Part shown: in pieces, positions 32,324 through 40,384 of the stretch
How the letters are laid out: each line of letters opens with the position of its first letter
Numbering within the stretch: position 1 is the stretch's first letter
The notes under the pieces: generated by a model
The model's input: the letters and a program-made list of their open reading frames with translations, nothing else
Databases searched by the model: none
Told to the model about the DNA's origin: nothing
Made by a program: the position numbers and the translations under genes
Origin: UBA4781 sp963674975
GTDB taxonomy: Bacteria > Chloroflexota > Anaerolineae > Anaerolineales > Anaerolineaceae
NCBI GenBank assembly: GCA_963674975.1
Contig: OY771913.1
Location: 992,001-1,056,000 of the forward strand
Length of the DNA: 64,000 bases
Direction of reading: 5' to 3'

Positions 32324-33490
32324 TTAGTGCTGTTTACCACTCGAACCACCCTGTCCGCCGGTATTCCCATTATCCGAAGAAGAATTATTTCCACGAGAAA
32401 CAGTGATCCATTGACTGAACAGGCTGGTGCCGTTTGAACCGTCCAATACTTCCACCTGCGCTGTATCATCGGTAGGTGCCGGTCCCTGGCAAACGAGGCT
32501 GGATTGGCTGCCCGAGCAGGCGTATTCCACTCCATTCACCCGTACAATGACCGAACCATTCTGAGCGCCATTCACAACGAAGCGCAGTACAAATTGACCA
32601 TCCTCGGTCAGCTCATACGCCTGCAGGCTCGCAGAAACCTGCGTGTTTGATTGCTGCTGACTTTGCTGTTCGCTCTGCATGCTTCCCTGTTCATCAGCAT
32701 TGGTATTTTCCTGATTCCCATTTCCGTTAGATATACCTTCTGCATCCGCATCAGAATCATCTGTTCCTGATTTCAATTGCTCCTGCGTTTCGGTACGATC
32801 CTGAATTTGTTCCTGGATCCGGAGCTGATCGCCAGCTGCTTCATCGACATTCAACATACGTTGAGCCTGCTCTTCCAATCTGCTTTGAACCTCTGCGTGA
32901 AGCGCATCTCCCGCAACCGGATCTTCAGCCTGCATTTTTGTCATCAAGCCGGTCATTTGCTCCATTTCATTCTGGTAGCCTTCCAGCGCAAGGTCAATGC
33001 CCTGCGGGTTGTTCTCTTCACTCAGCTTTTCCATCTCTTGAATGCGCTCATCCATAAAATTGAGCAGCAGGTCAACATCACCTTCATCATCGCTGAAGAA
33101 AAGTTGAATATCTTCTGATGCGATCTTGACCGGGTACAATACTTCACCCGGAAGCGCATCGGCAGATGCGTATACCGTTCCTACTCCACCCAGACTCAAT
33201 AAACTGATAGCAATAAAAACCCACGCCATCGCAAACCTCCTTTGTCTTTTTAATATAGTCTGCCTATATAAACGGAGGTTTTCTGATTTTGTTACAAGCT
33301 TTTCCTGCTTTTCGATTTTCCGCATCAAGCTTGCCTGTCGCGAAATCACTTCATCTTCCGAGAGGTCAAACTGCATAGAAACAGTTCTAATCTTTTCAGC
33401 AGTATTTTTCAGGTCAGATAACGGCGACTTTTCAGTTTGCGAACCGTTCAAGATCTTTCCCAGTTCTTTACTATCTTTTCGTTCGCTCAT
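32324..33490 (-). CDS. Membrane protein with DUF5667-like domain, putative anti-sigma factor
   Basis: Single-pass membrane protein of 388 residues. A cytosolic N-terminus (about 1-65) precedes one membrane helix (MAWVFIAISLLSLGGVGTVYA). The external DUF5667-like part begins LPGEVLYPVKIASEDIQLFF. A long Glu/Gln/Asn-rich region (about 220-285) and a C-terminal beta-like domain with VNGVEYACSG follow, ending in a Ser/Gly tail. I start at ATG 33490, with GGAGAGG upstream; the first bases overlap the sigma gene end. Position and topology suggest it holds the ECF sigma factor at the membrane and releases it on an external signal. Confidence 0.75.
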   Translation of the reverse strand: MSERKDSKELGKILNGSQTEKSPLSDLKNTAEKIRTVSMQFDLSEDEVISRQASLMRKIEKQEKLVTKSENLRLYRQTILKRQRRFAMAWVFIAISLLSLGGVGTVYASADALPGEVLYPVKIASEDIQLFFSDDEGDVDLLLNFMDERIQEMEKLSEENNPQGIDLALEGYQNEMEQMTGLMTKMQAEDPVAGDALHAEVQSRLEEQAQRMLNVDEAAGDQLRIQEQIQDRTETQEQLKSGTDDSDADAEGISNGNGNQENTNADEQGSMQSEQQSQQQSNTQVSASLQAYELTEDGQFVLRFVVNGAQNGSVIVRVNGVEYACSGSQSSLVCQGPAPTDDTAQVEVLDGSNGTSLFSQWITVSRGNNSSSDNGNTGGQGGSSGKQH

Positions 33491-34043
33491 TTTCAACCTC
33501 TCCAAAATAATTTTTCATATTCTTTAACGCTCGCAGTTGAATAATGCGCACATTCCCTTCTGAAAGCCCCAGCAATTTTGCTGTTTCTCGGTGATCAAGA
33601 CCCGCAATAAAACGATGGATGATCACAGTTCGAGAACGTTCATCCAACTGTGCAAGCGCTTCCTGCAATCTTCGTATCTCCTGTTTCGCGATGATCTGGT
33701 TTTCCGATTTTTCTATATCGGCAGTGATATTTGAGAATTCTTCGATCGAATCTTCAGGCTTCTTCTTTCGATGAAAATCAACCATTTGATTGTGTGCAAT
33801 GCGGTAGAGCCAGGCTTTAAAAGTTCCTTTGCCTTGTTTGAATTTTGGTAAATTCTGCCATGCACTTAGAAAAACCATTTCTGTCAAATCATCCGTATCT
33901 TGCTGGTTGCCAACATGAAAATAGATGTACCGGTTTATTGGAATATAGTATTGCTTAAAAAGCTGTGAAAAGGCATCCTGATCACCCAAAACAGCTTTTT
34001 GGATAATCTCGATCTCTTCATCCGGTACTGCGTTGTGCATCAT
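33471..34043 (-). CDS. ECF-type RNA polymerase sigma factor
   Basis: Sigma-70 family factor of 190 residues with region 2 (FSQLFKQYYIPINRYIYFHV, then DLTEMVFLSAWQNLPKF and WLYRIAHNQMVDFHRKKK) and region 4 (LDERSRTVIIHRFIAGLDHRE, TAKLLGLSEGNVRIIQLRALK). Region 3 is missing, as in ECF factors. Two ATG codons are adjacent at the start. The end overlaps the putative anti-sigma gene by 20 bases, the usual coupling of such pairs. Target promoters are unknown. Confidence 0.92.
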   Translation of the reverse strand: MMHNAVPDEEIEIIQKAVLGDQDAFSQLFKQYYIPINRYIYFHVGNQQDTDDLTEMVFLSAWQNLPKFKQGKGTFKAWLYRIAHNQMVDFHRKKKPEDSIEEFSNITADIEKSENQIIAKQEIRRLQEALAQLDERSRTVIIHRFIAGLDHRETAKLLGLSEGNVRIIQLRALKNMKNYFGEVENERTKR

Positions 34044-34111
34044 TTTGAGGTCACCCTATTTAACGAATCCATATAATAAATGTTACAACATCTTTCCCAC
34101 TAAATGTCTAT

Positions 34112-34146
34112 AAAAAGAAGGGTTTGAGATGATCTCAAACCCTTCT
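34112..34146 (-). terminator. Terminator of the MFS exporter gene
   Basis: Arms of 15 bases (34116-34130 and 34132-34146) are perfectly complementary around a single central base. On the minus strand the stem runs into TTTTTA (34116-34111). It starts four bases after the MFS stop codon. Confidence 0.88.
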
Positions 34147-34149
34147 ACC

Positions 34150-35439
34150 CTACTCGACCGGCAGGATTTCCGTTTCAACAACCACCGGTTTTTCTTCTGT
34201 GCTATTCTTGCTGCCGTTCTTTCTATCTTCAAATTTTTTTCCGGCTTTCACATGCAGCAGCAGAAAACCGAATACATCCACCAACCCAATCCCGCCGGCG
34301 ACAAACCACAATATGCGGGGATCATAATTATCCATGATAAAGCCTGCTCCCAGCGGTCCGATAGATACGGGCAGAACCCATGCCAACGCATTGACCGCCA
34401 TATACCTGCCGCGCATGTCTTCGGGAGCAAAATGCGCTACCAGCGATTGCCCCACCGGCGCGATGATCATTTCTCCGATGGTGATGATGAACATTGCAAC
34501 CAGGAACATACCGTACGAATCAATATACCCATACATGCTGAAACCGATCACATAGAGAATATTGCCAAGCGCCATTGTCAGCATGGGCTTCCAATTCGCC
34601 ACCATACGCGAGAAGAATACCTGCAGCACCACAACCATGATCGCATTCATACTGAGTATGTATCCAAACTGTGTCGTGCTAATCCCATGGAAATTCACCA
34701 GGTACACGGATAAGGTGCTGTTCATATTAAAATACATCAGCGTTTCCAGCATCACCACCAGAATATAAGCGATGAACAATTTATCCTTTAATACCTTGCG
34801 ATAGCCTTGAAAGGTTTCGCTCAATGTTTCTTCTTTTTCATGTTCCTGCTTCTTTTGCTTTGTTTCCGGCAACAACAGTGCTACAAATCCAGCCACAGCC
34901 AAACTGATGAAGAAATCAATAATGAAAAGCAGGTTGAATGATCTGGATGCCATCAATCCACCAATCGCCGGTCCGATCGTAGCTGCCAGGTTAAATGTTA
35001 TGCGCATGATTCCATACGCGTCTGTCAGCATTTCTTTCGGAACGAGATCGGCGATCATCGCCTGTCGTGCAGGACCGGCAATATCTTCGAAAATCCCGAT
35101 CACGCCCACCACAATATAGAAAACAATAAGATCCTTAATGAAAATGATGGCAAGCGCACTGGAAGCACTGGCGATCAATCCAAAGACGATGCTCTTCTTC
35201 CGACCAAATTTATCGGTGATGGCACCGCCTAATGTATTTCCCAACAGACCTGCCCCCAATCCCCAGATCAGGAACATTGTCCCAACCTCGGTCATTCCAA
35301 TATCGAATTTTTGGGTCATATATAGTGTTAGAAACGGAAATATCAGCATTCCGCCAACACTATCAATGAAGGAAGCCCCAACCAGGATCCAGAAATTTTT
35401 GTTGAATTTCTTATAAGTACTGCGAATGTTTGCTATCAA
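34150..35439 (-). CDS. MFS transporter, probable drug exporter (DHA1-like)
   Basis: Twelve-helix major facilitator of 429 residues. Motif A between helices 2 and 3 is GGAITDKFGRKKSIV; GPARQAMIADLVPKE follows helix 4. A charged loop (TKQKKQEHEKEETLSETFQ) separates the halves. The start is TTG 35439 with AAGGAGT seven bases upstream. The 330-base leader holds a promoter, a 19-codon leader peptide and a terminator, the layout of genes induced by translation-blocking antibiotics. Exporters of macrolides, lincosamides or phenicols belong to this broad family; the substrate is not known here. Confidence 0.92.
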   Translation of the reverse strand: MIANIRSTYKKFNKNFWILVGASFIDSVGGMLIFPFLTLYMTQKFDIGMTEVGTMFLIWGLGAGLLGNTLGGAITDKFGRKKSIVFGLIASASSALAIIFIKDLIVFYIVVGVIGIFEDIAGPARQAMIADLVPKEMLTDAYGIMRITFNLAATIGPAIGGLMASRSFNLLFIIDFFISLAVAGFVALLLPETKQKKQEHEKEETLSETFQGYRKVLKDKLFIAYILVVMLETLMYFNMNSTLSVYLVNFHGISTTQFGYILSMNAIMVVVLQVFFSRMVANWKPMLTMALGNILYVIGFSMYGYIDSYGMFLVAMFIITIGEMIIAPVGQSLVAHFAPEDMRGRYMAVNALAWVLPVSIGPLGAGFIMDNYDPRILWFVAGGIGLVDVFGFLLLHVKAGKKFEDRKNGSKNSTEEKPVVVETEILPVE

Positions 35440-35570
35440 TTAAATACTCCTTGTTTAATAAAACCAATTAACCACTGCCATAACGGCATTTTTCCCAACG
35501 TTTTCCTTTTTCCATGATTCTCATATGCACGACCTTTCAGATAAAAATGAATAAATAATTCAATAGGCAT
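35436..35570 (-). CDS. Possible 44-residue upstream frame coupled to MFS start
   Basis: An open frame begins MPIELFIHFYLKGRAYENHG and ends GVFN. Its TGA (35438-35436) overlaps the TTG start of the exporter (35439-35437). AGGG lies about ten bases before its ATG. It lies after the attenuator terminator, so it would be translated only on read-through transcripts. It may be a real small protein or a coupling leader. I recognise no family. Confidence 0.35.
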   Translation of the reverse strand: MPIELFIHFYLKGRAYENHGKRKTLGKMPLWQWLIGFIKQGVFN

Positions 35571-35608
35571 TGAAGACAAAGCCCTGTCCTGTCGATTCAA
35601 GGGTTAAG

Positions 35609-35645
35609 AAAAAAAGAACCACAGGGTAGGAGCACACCTGTGGTT
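35609..35645 (-). terminator. Attenuator terminator in MFS leader
   Basis: On the minus strand AACCACAGG (35645-35637) pairs with CCTGTGGTT (35625-35617), loop of 11 bases, followed by C and seven T residues (35615-35609). It lies 170 bases before the exporter start, between leader peptide and structural gene, so unless bypassed it would end transcription early. Confidence 0.85.
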
Positions 35646-35675
35646 GTGTTTTTTATTTAATGAATATGGGGGGTT

Positions 35676-35735
35676 TTAAACAAGCAACACAGGAGGTGTG
35701 TCTTTAGAATTATATTTGAGTGCAAAGTCATTCAT
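35676..35735 (-). CDS. Leader peptide of the MFS attenuator (19 residues)
   Basis: ATG 35735 follows a near-perfect AGGAGGT (35753-35747) with an 11-base spacer. The frame encodes MNDFALKYNSKDTPPVLLV and stops at 35678-35676. The codons for Thr-Pro-Pro-Val contain ACCTCCTG, which is complementary to its own ribosome binding site. The next bases CCTGTGTTG are complementary to the first arm of the downstream terminator apart from one bulge. This is the layout of a peptide whose translation speed decides transcription read-through. Confidence 0.75.
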   Translation of the reverse strand: MNDFALKYNSKDTPPVLLV

Positions 35736-35756
35736 AAATTATTTCTACCTCCTGCC

Positions 35757-35775
35757 TTAGTTATTAGGTAACTAA
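35757..35775. promoter_or_regulatory. Perfect dyad at the MFS leader transcription start
   Basis: TTAGTTA (35757-35763) and TAACTAA (35769-35775) are inverted around TTAGG, directly downstream of the -10 box on the minus strand. A MarR-type or other repressor could bind here. Alternatively it is a 5' RNA stem-loop. Confidence 0.5.
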
Positions 35776-35804
35776 ATTCTAAACACGAATTAGTTTGCTG
35801 TCAA
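35776..35804 (-). promoter_or_regulatory. Strong promoter of the MFS leader
   Basis: On the minus strand TTGACA (35804-35799), 17 bases, then TAGAAT (35781-35776): near-consensus vegetative promoter. Transcription should start near 35769, about 34 bases before the leader-peptide ATG. Confidence 0.85.
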
Positions 35805-35918
35805 GTAATTTTTCTCCTTTTTAGAGATAAACTGGATGACTGAACAATACAGATACGTCGGAAATATTGGTACAAATTCAGAAATTAATGTTATGCTTGA
35901 ACAACTTTAGTTCAGTAA

Positions 35919-37154
35919 ATGAAAGAACTCTCCATGCAGAAAATCAACCTATCAAAAACAAGCGCCTCTATTAAAAAACATCCCCTATGGCAAACTGCTG
36001 TTCTCGCTTCGGCGCATATGCTGAATGATTTCTTCTCCAATATGCTTTCTCCTCTTTTGCCGATCCTCATCGTAAATTTTGGAATGACGAAATTTGAAGC
36101 GGGTATGTTGAACGCTTTCTTCCAGTGGCCTTCGGTAAGTCAGCCTTTTTTCGGCAGATTATCGGATAAGGTGAACCTGCAGAAATATATCTTCCTGCTT
36201 CCCTTGCTTACCGGAACTTTTATGAGCATGGTGGGAGTAACTTCTAACACTACTTTTATTGCGATCTCATTATTGATCGCAGGGATATGTTCTGCGTGTT
36301 TTCATGCGGTTGCTTCCCCAATGGCAGGAAAAATTTCAGGGAAACACTCGGGAAAGGGGTTGAGTTTGTGGATGGTGGGCGGTGAAATGGGCTTGATGTT
36401 GAGTCCCATCCTGATCATCGCTTTCGTAAATACCTTCTCTCTTCAAAAAACACCATATCTGATCATCCCATCAGCGATCATTTCCTTACTCCTTTATTTT
36501 CGTCTAAGAAAGATCGATGCGATAAAGAATTATGAGCAGAGGGCAAATGGAACCACCAAAGCTTCCCTGAAAGCGATCCTACCCATGCTGCTGCCCATCA
36601 TCGCCGTTGCGTGCAGCCGCTCTCTCGTTCAATCTGTTATCAGCGTTTATGTACCAACCTATCTGACCGAGAATGGAGTTAATTTATGGCTGGCTGGAGC
36701 TGCCCTTTCTCTGATAACCGGAGCAGGCGTTTTGGGAACCATTGTGGGGGGAATTTATAAAGATAAAATTGGCGGCAAGCCGGTGCTTTTCATTTCAATA
36801 GCCGGTTCTGCTCTTTTCTTTTTCTTATTCATGTTTAGCTCTCAGACGATGCAGATCATTGCACTGTTCATGACAGGTTTCTTTTCCGGAATATATTTAC
36901 CGGTCGCGTTATCGATTGTTCAGGAACATTCACCCTCGAATCGTTCTTTTGCAACCGGCATCTATCAGGCTTTTCTGTTCACTGCCGGAGCAGTGGCAAC
37001 CATGCTCATTGGTCTTCTTTATGACCGGCTGGGAGCCCAACTCACATTTGCAATCAGCGCTGTAACAGCCCTGATCGGGCTGGTTTTTATCCTTTTCATT
37101 CCTGAAAAGAGAATACAATCAATGCCGCAAGATCAAAATACCAGGGAGAAATAA
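35919..37154 (+). CDS. MFS transporter, fosmidomycin-resistance (Fsr) like
   Basis: Membrane protein of 411 residues with about 12 helices. The N-terminal block ASAHMLNDFFSNMLSPLLPIL is the family signature, and CSACFHAVASPMAGKISG follows helix 4. GRLSDKVNLQKY is motif A-like. The start is uncertain: ATG 35919 has a weak ribosome site and ATG 35934 is in frame. It is divergent from the attenuated MFS gene and is followed one base later by alaX. Related proteins export fosmidomycin or other compounds, but substrate assignment is not justified. Confidence 0.88.
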   Translation: MKELSMQKINLSKTSASIKKHPLWQTAVLASAHMLNDFFSNMLSPLLPILIVNFGMTKFEAGMLNAFFQWPSVSQPFFGRLSDKVNLQKYIFLLPLLTGTFMSMVGVTSNTTFIAISLLIAGICSACFHAVASPMAGKISGKHSGKGLSLWMVGGEMGLMLSPILIIAFVNTFSLQKTPYLIIPSAIISLLLYFRLRKIDAIKNYEQRANGTTKASLKAILPMLLPIIAVACSRSLVQSVISVYVPTYLTENGVNLWLAGAALSLITGAGVLGTIVGGIYKDKIGGKPVLFISIAGSALFFFLFMFSSQTMQIIALFMTGFFSGIYLPVALSIVQEHSPSNRSFATGIYQAFLFTAGAVATMLIGLLYDRLGAQLTFAISAVTALIGLVFILFIPEKRIQSMPQDQNTREK

Positions 37155-37155
37155 T

Positions 37156-37878
37156 ATGACAGAACTTTTATATCAAACAGACAGCTATGTGAAAGAATTC
37201 GACGCATCCGTGACCGGAATCAATGAAGAAGTCCATGCGATCCAGCTGGATAAGACCTGTTTCTACCCCGGGGGCGGAGGGCAGCCATATGATCTGGGTT
37301 CATTGATAGCCAACGGCGCCGACCTGGGTTTTACACGAGCGCGTACGCTCGAAGGACAGCACTGGCACCTGATCGATCCCGAAAAAGCGCTGCCTTCGAA
37401 AGGAGAACCCGTTCACGGTGTGATCGACTGGGAGAACCGCTACCGCCTGATGCGCACCCATACCGCCATGCATATCTTATGCGGTGTCATTTTCCGCGAT
37501 TACGGCGCTCTGGTAACCGGTGGGGATATGCAGCCCCTGGAAGCACGTATGGATTTTGAATTCGAATCCATGACCAGGGAACTAACAGAGGTCATTGAAG
37601 AAGCCGTGAACAAGGAAGTGCTGCTTGGTCATCCCATCCAGGTGAAAATTCTTCCGCGTGAAGAGGCTTTTCAAATTCCCGACCTGATCCGCACCAAGAT
37701 CAACCTGCTGCCCAAGCATATCAGCGAGATAAGAACCGTGGAGATCGTTGGATTGGATCTACAGGCAGATGGCGGAACACACGTTGCCAATACAAACGAG
37801 GTTGGAAAGATTCGCATCACGGATTACAGAAGCAAAGGGAAGATCAATAAGCGTATTTATGTGAAAATCGAGGATTAG
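37156..37878 (+). CDS. alaX: Alanyl-tRNA editing protein, AlaX type
   Basis: Trans-editing hydrolase of 240 residues that removes Ser or Gly from mischarged tRNA-Ala. The first zinc pair is in RTHTAMHIL (HxxxH), and the second part reads LQADGGTHVANTNEVG, where Cys of AlaRS-like CGGTH is replaced by Asp, as in a number of AlaX proteins. CFYPGGGGQPYD is the conserved N-terminal glycine-rich block of the editing domain. It follows the Fsr-like gene with a one-base gap and is probably co-transcribed with it. Confidence 0.92.
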   Translation: MTELLYQTDSYVKEFDASVTGINEEVHAIQLDKTCFYPGGGGQPYDLGSLIANGADLGFTRARTLEGQHWHLIDPEKALPSKGEPVHGVIDWENRYRLMRTHTAMHILCGVIFRDYGALVTGGDMQPLEARMDFEFESMTRELTEVIEEAVNKEVLLGHPIQVKILPREEAFQIPDLIRTKINLLPKHISEIRTVEIVGLDLQADGGTHVANTNEVGKIRITDYRSKGKINKRIYVKIED

Positions 37879-38063
37879 AACTCATACCGCGCAAATAAAA
37901 CTTGGCGGTCATCGTGGTTGTCTCTTTTGATCAAGATGATGGATATACTTTTCTCTGAGCGACTTCAGGATTAGATATCCTAAAGTTAAATACTTCCAGC
38001 GCACCAATACAAAATAAAAAGATGATGATAAAAATGTATTAATCTATCTTTTTCGAAAAGGTT

Positions 38064-38318
38064 ATGCAATCATCCATCTGCGTTCATCACCTGCCTTCCT
38101 CTCCGCGCTGGAGAGAGAAAAACTTATATATCACAAAGCTTACCGAGGAATTGGAAAAGCAGGGAATTCAAATAGACTATGCCGGAGATCAATATGGAGA
38201 TTATTTAACAAGAGTTTTGATGAACCATACTGATCAAAACAAAATCGATATCCTTCATTTTCACTGGACCTCGTATCAGTATACTGGAACCTTCTATTTA
38301 TCCTTAACTCTATTCTGA
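38064..38318 (+). pseudogene. Probable remnant of a glycosyltransferase N-terminus
   Basis: An 84-codon frame reads NLYITKLTEELEKQGIQIDYAG and later KIDILHFHWTSYQYTGTFYL, which looks like the first Rossmann half of a GT4-type enzyme (NxY near the start, DILHFHW strand). It stops before the donor-binding half, and nothing downstream continues it in another frame. The rest of the 595-base stretch 37879-38473 shows no other gene. This makes a decayed gene more likely than a short working protein, but neither is certain. Confidence 0.45.
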
Positions 38319-38473
38319 TCGAAATAGTTCTCTCATCAGCAATTTTTTTAAAAATCGGCATTACTTTAGCCATTAATTTGTTATGAAATGGTGAAAAAAG
38401 TCATTAAAACACTAATAAACATATCTTTTTCAGTGAGTGAGGGGTTATATTATAGAAAATTCAGAGGAAAATT

Positions 38474-39313
38474 ATGTTGAAAATCGTAATGGATACAGGC
38501 GGGGATCTATGTTCAGGGTGGGAGAAAGAATACCAAATCGACCTGATACCGATCAATATCATTCATCATGGGACTTCTTATCAACAGGGCATTGACATAC
38601 ATTATGATGATTTCTACGATCTGGTAGAAAAAGAAGGCGTCATTCCTTCAACTTCACAACCCACGCCGTTCCAATTCGTTGAATTTTATAAAAAGATTGC
38701 CAAGCCCGATGATATTGTTCTTTCAATCCATGTAACCGACAAACTTTCAGGGACAATGCGTTCCGCACGGCAGGCAGCCGAAGAATTGAAAGGAACATAT
38801 AACATTATTCCTTTCGATTCTGCCTCTGGGACGATCTGTATGGGAATGATGTGTAAAGAAGCGCGGCTGATGGATCGAGAAGGGAAACCCATCGAAGATA
38901 TTTTGGAGAGACTCGATTCGATCCGAAAAAAGATGGAACTCATTTTTACAGTAGATACAATGAAATTTGCCAAACTAAGCGGGCGCGTCAAATCGCTTGA
39001 GGCAACGCTGGCTTCCATCCTGGATATCAAGCCCATCATCGAACTGCAGGACGGGATCCTTGATATACGAGATAAAGTACGCTCAAGGAAAGCATCAATC
39101 GAAAAAATGATACTGCGTTTACAGCGTAAGATCGGTGACCAACCCGTGAGGATCGCTGTAGTTCACGCGCATGATCCCGCTACCGGACAGAGTGTGCTGG
39201 AAGAGGTAAAGAGAAGATTCAACTGTGTTGAAGTAGTTTTTGCAGAAATCTCCATTTCACTGGCAGCCCATTTTGGTCCGGGAACTATTGGGCTGGCTGC
39301 TTATTCTGACTAA
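38474..39313 (+). CDS. DegV family fatty-acid-binding protein
   Basis: Cytosolic protein of 279 residues of the DegV/FakB family, which holds a fatty acid for phosphorylation by FakA. The N-terminal strand and loop (IVMDTGGDLCSG), STSQPTPFQFVEFYKK with the conserved Ser-Gln-Pro, and LSGTMRSARQAAEEL are the usual ligand-contact blocks; GPGTIGLA closes the C-terminal part. GAGGA precedes ATG 38474. It is a single gene with its own terminator. The matching kinase gene is not in the window. Confidence 0.92.
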   Translation: MLKIVMDTGGDLCSGWEKEYQIDLIPINIIHHGTSYQQGIDIHYDDFYDLVEKEGVIPSTSQPTPFQFVEFYKKIAKPDDIVLSIHVTDKLSGTMRSARQAAEELKGTYNIIPFDSASGTICMGMMCKEARLMDREGKPIEDILERLDSIRKKMELIFTVDTMKFAKLSGRVKSLEATLASILDIKPIIELQDGILDIRDKVRSRKASIEKMILRLQRKIGDQPVRIAVVHAHDPATGQSVLEEVKRRFNCVEVVFAEISISLAAHFGPGTIGLAAYSD

Positions 39314-39346
39314 AAAAGATCCAATCCATAAGGATTGGATCTTTTT
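39312..39346. terminator. Bidirectional terminator
   Basis: GATCCAATCC (39318-39327) pairs with GGATTGGATC (39332-39341) around ATAA, with A residues before and five T residues after. It serves degV on the plus strand and the GIN-domain gene ending at 39360 on the minus strand. Confidence 0.9.
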
Positions 39347-39359
39347 CTCTTTATTAATC

Positions 39360-40097
39360 TCACTCATGTACTCCGAGGGAAATCACTTTTCCAATACCAC
39401 TGATGTTTTGATGCACCCGGGCATCACCATAATACTGTAAACTACCCACTCCGCTCAGGTTTACATCAAGGTCTTCCGTTACCCATAGTTGCGCGGTTCC
39501 GGCGCCGGAAATATTAACCGTTGCAGTTCTGCTCTGCAGGTCAGGAGCTTTATAGCTGCCGGCTCCGCTTAGCTTTACATACTGCTGATCGACCACTCCA
39601 GCCAGATCAAAATCACCTGCACCGCTGAGTTCTACATCCAATGAATCAGCGCTCAAATTCTCAATATTGATCCTTCCTCCACCGCTTACTTCCACTACCA
39701 AACTATCCGTTGTGAGCGACTGCATATACACATCGCCATACCCTGAAATTTCGATGCTGTTCAGATCTTTTACAGTGAGAGTGTAAGAAATACCGCTGGT
39801 TGGGATCACATTGATAAATCGTTCAACTCCAATATGCAGGACTGATCCGGTCACATAGCTTTCGATCCGATCAATGATATTATCCTCCGCTTCCACTTTC
39901 AAGGATTCCACATCTCCCTGCACGATCTGCAGATCTCCAATTCCTTCCAATGAGACCTTATTAAAACCGGTTACTTCTCTTTCTTCACTGATCACATTTC
40001 CAGATCCCTTAATATTGGTATTTTGGATAGGCAGATTGCATGCTGTTAACATAGCCATGAGTAAAATCACAGTTCCTATTGCAGTTATTCTTTTCAT
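39360..40097 (-). CDS. GIN-domain (DUF2807) lipoprotein
   Basis: Lipoprotein of 245 residues with signal peptide ending in LTAC. The rest is a repetitive beta pattern (LEGIGDLQIVQGD, IEISGYGDVYMQ, VELSGAGDFDLAG, VNISGAGTAQLW) of the DUF2807 type, which folds as a right-handed beta-helix. It should lie on the outer face of the membrane. Function is unknown; some relatives are called auto-transporter-adhesin head domains, with little proof. It shares an operon with the small membrane protein 16 bases upstream. Confidence 0.88.
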   Translation of the reverse strand: MKRITAIGTVILLMAMLTACNLPIQNTNIKGSGNVISEEREVTGFNKVSLEGIGDLQIVQGDVESLKVEAEDNIIDRIESYVTGSVLHIGVERFINVIPTSGISYTLTVKDLNSIEISGYGDVYMQSLTTDSLVVEVSGGGRINIENLSADSLDVELSGAGDFDLAGVVDQQYVKLSGAGSYKAPDLQSRTATVNISGAGTAQLWVTEDLDVNLSGVGSLQYYGDARVHQNISGIGKVISLGVHE

Positions 40098-40113
40098 CTT
40101 TCTTCTCTCCTGT

Positions 40114-40317
40114 TTAAAAACCTAAACGCAGCCAATCGGTTCCAAAGATGATTCTAACCAGAATGTAAATGAAAATGAAAAATAAGATCGTTCCACATCC
40201 GCATCCCATACAGCCGCCGCTTCTATAGCCGAAGCGTCTTTGAAACCAATCATAGATCGTATCAAGAAAAAATAGCTTTAATAATCCAGATAAACAACCA
40301 GGTCTTCTCGAATCCAT
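40114..40317 (-). CDS. Small Gly/Cys-rich membrane protein
   Basis: Protein of 67 residues. A basic N-terminus (MDSRRPGCLSGLLKLFF) is followed by GYRSGGCMGCGCG and one membrane helix (TILFFIFIYILVRIIFG). The close Cys residues could bind metal or lipid. I do not recognise the family. It heads a two-gene operon with the GIN-domain lipoprotein. Confidence 0.65.
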   Translation of the reverse strand: MDSRRPGCLSGLLKLFFLDTIYDWFQRRFGYRSGGCMGCGCGTILFFIFIYILVRIIFGTDWLRLGF

Positions 40318-40384
40318 TTTTATCCTTTCTGCTATGGTTTACGGAAAACAGAAAAGAAAGTTTCAGAATTTAAAAGATTTATGA

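Noticed and set aside
34112..34146. Riboswitch or attenuator after the MFS gene
   Set aside because: It is a simple symmetric stem with a T tract just after the stop codon, best explained as the terminator.
35757..35775. Second operator for the ROK repressor
   Set aside because: Arms resemble those at 1259-1279, but the spacing is 5 rather than 9 bases and the gene controlled is unrelated.
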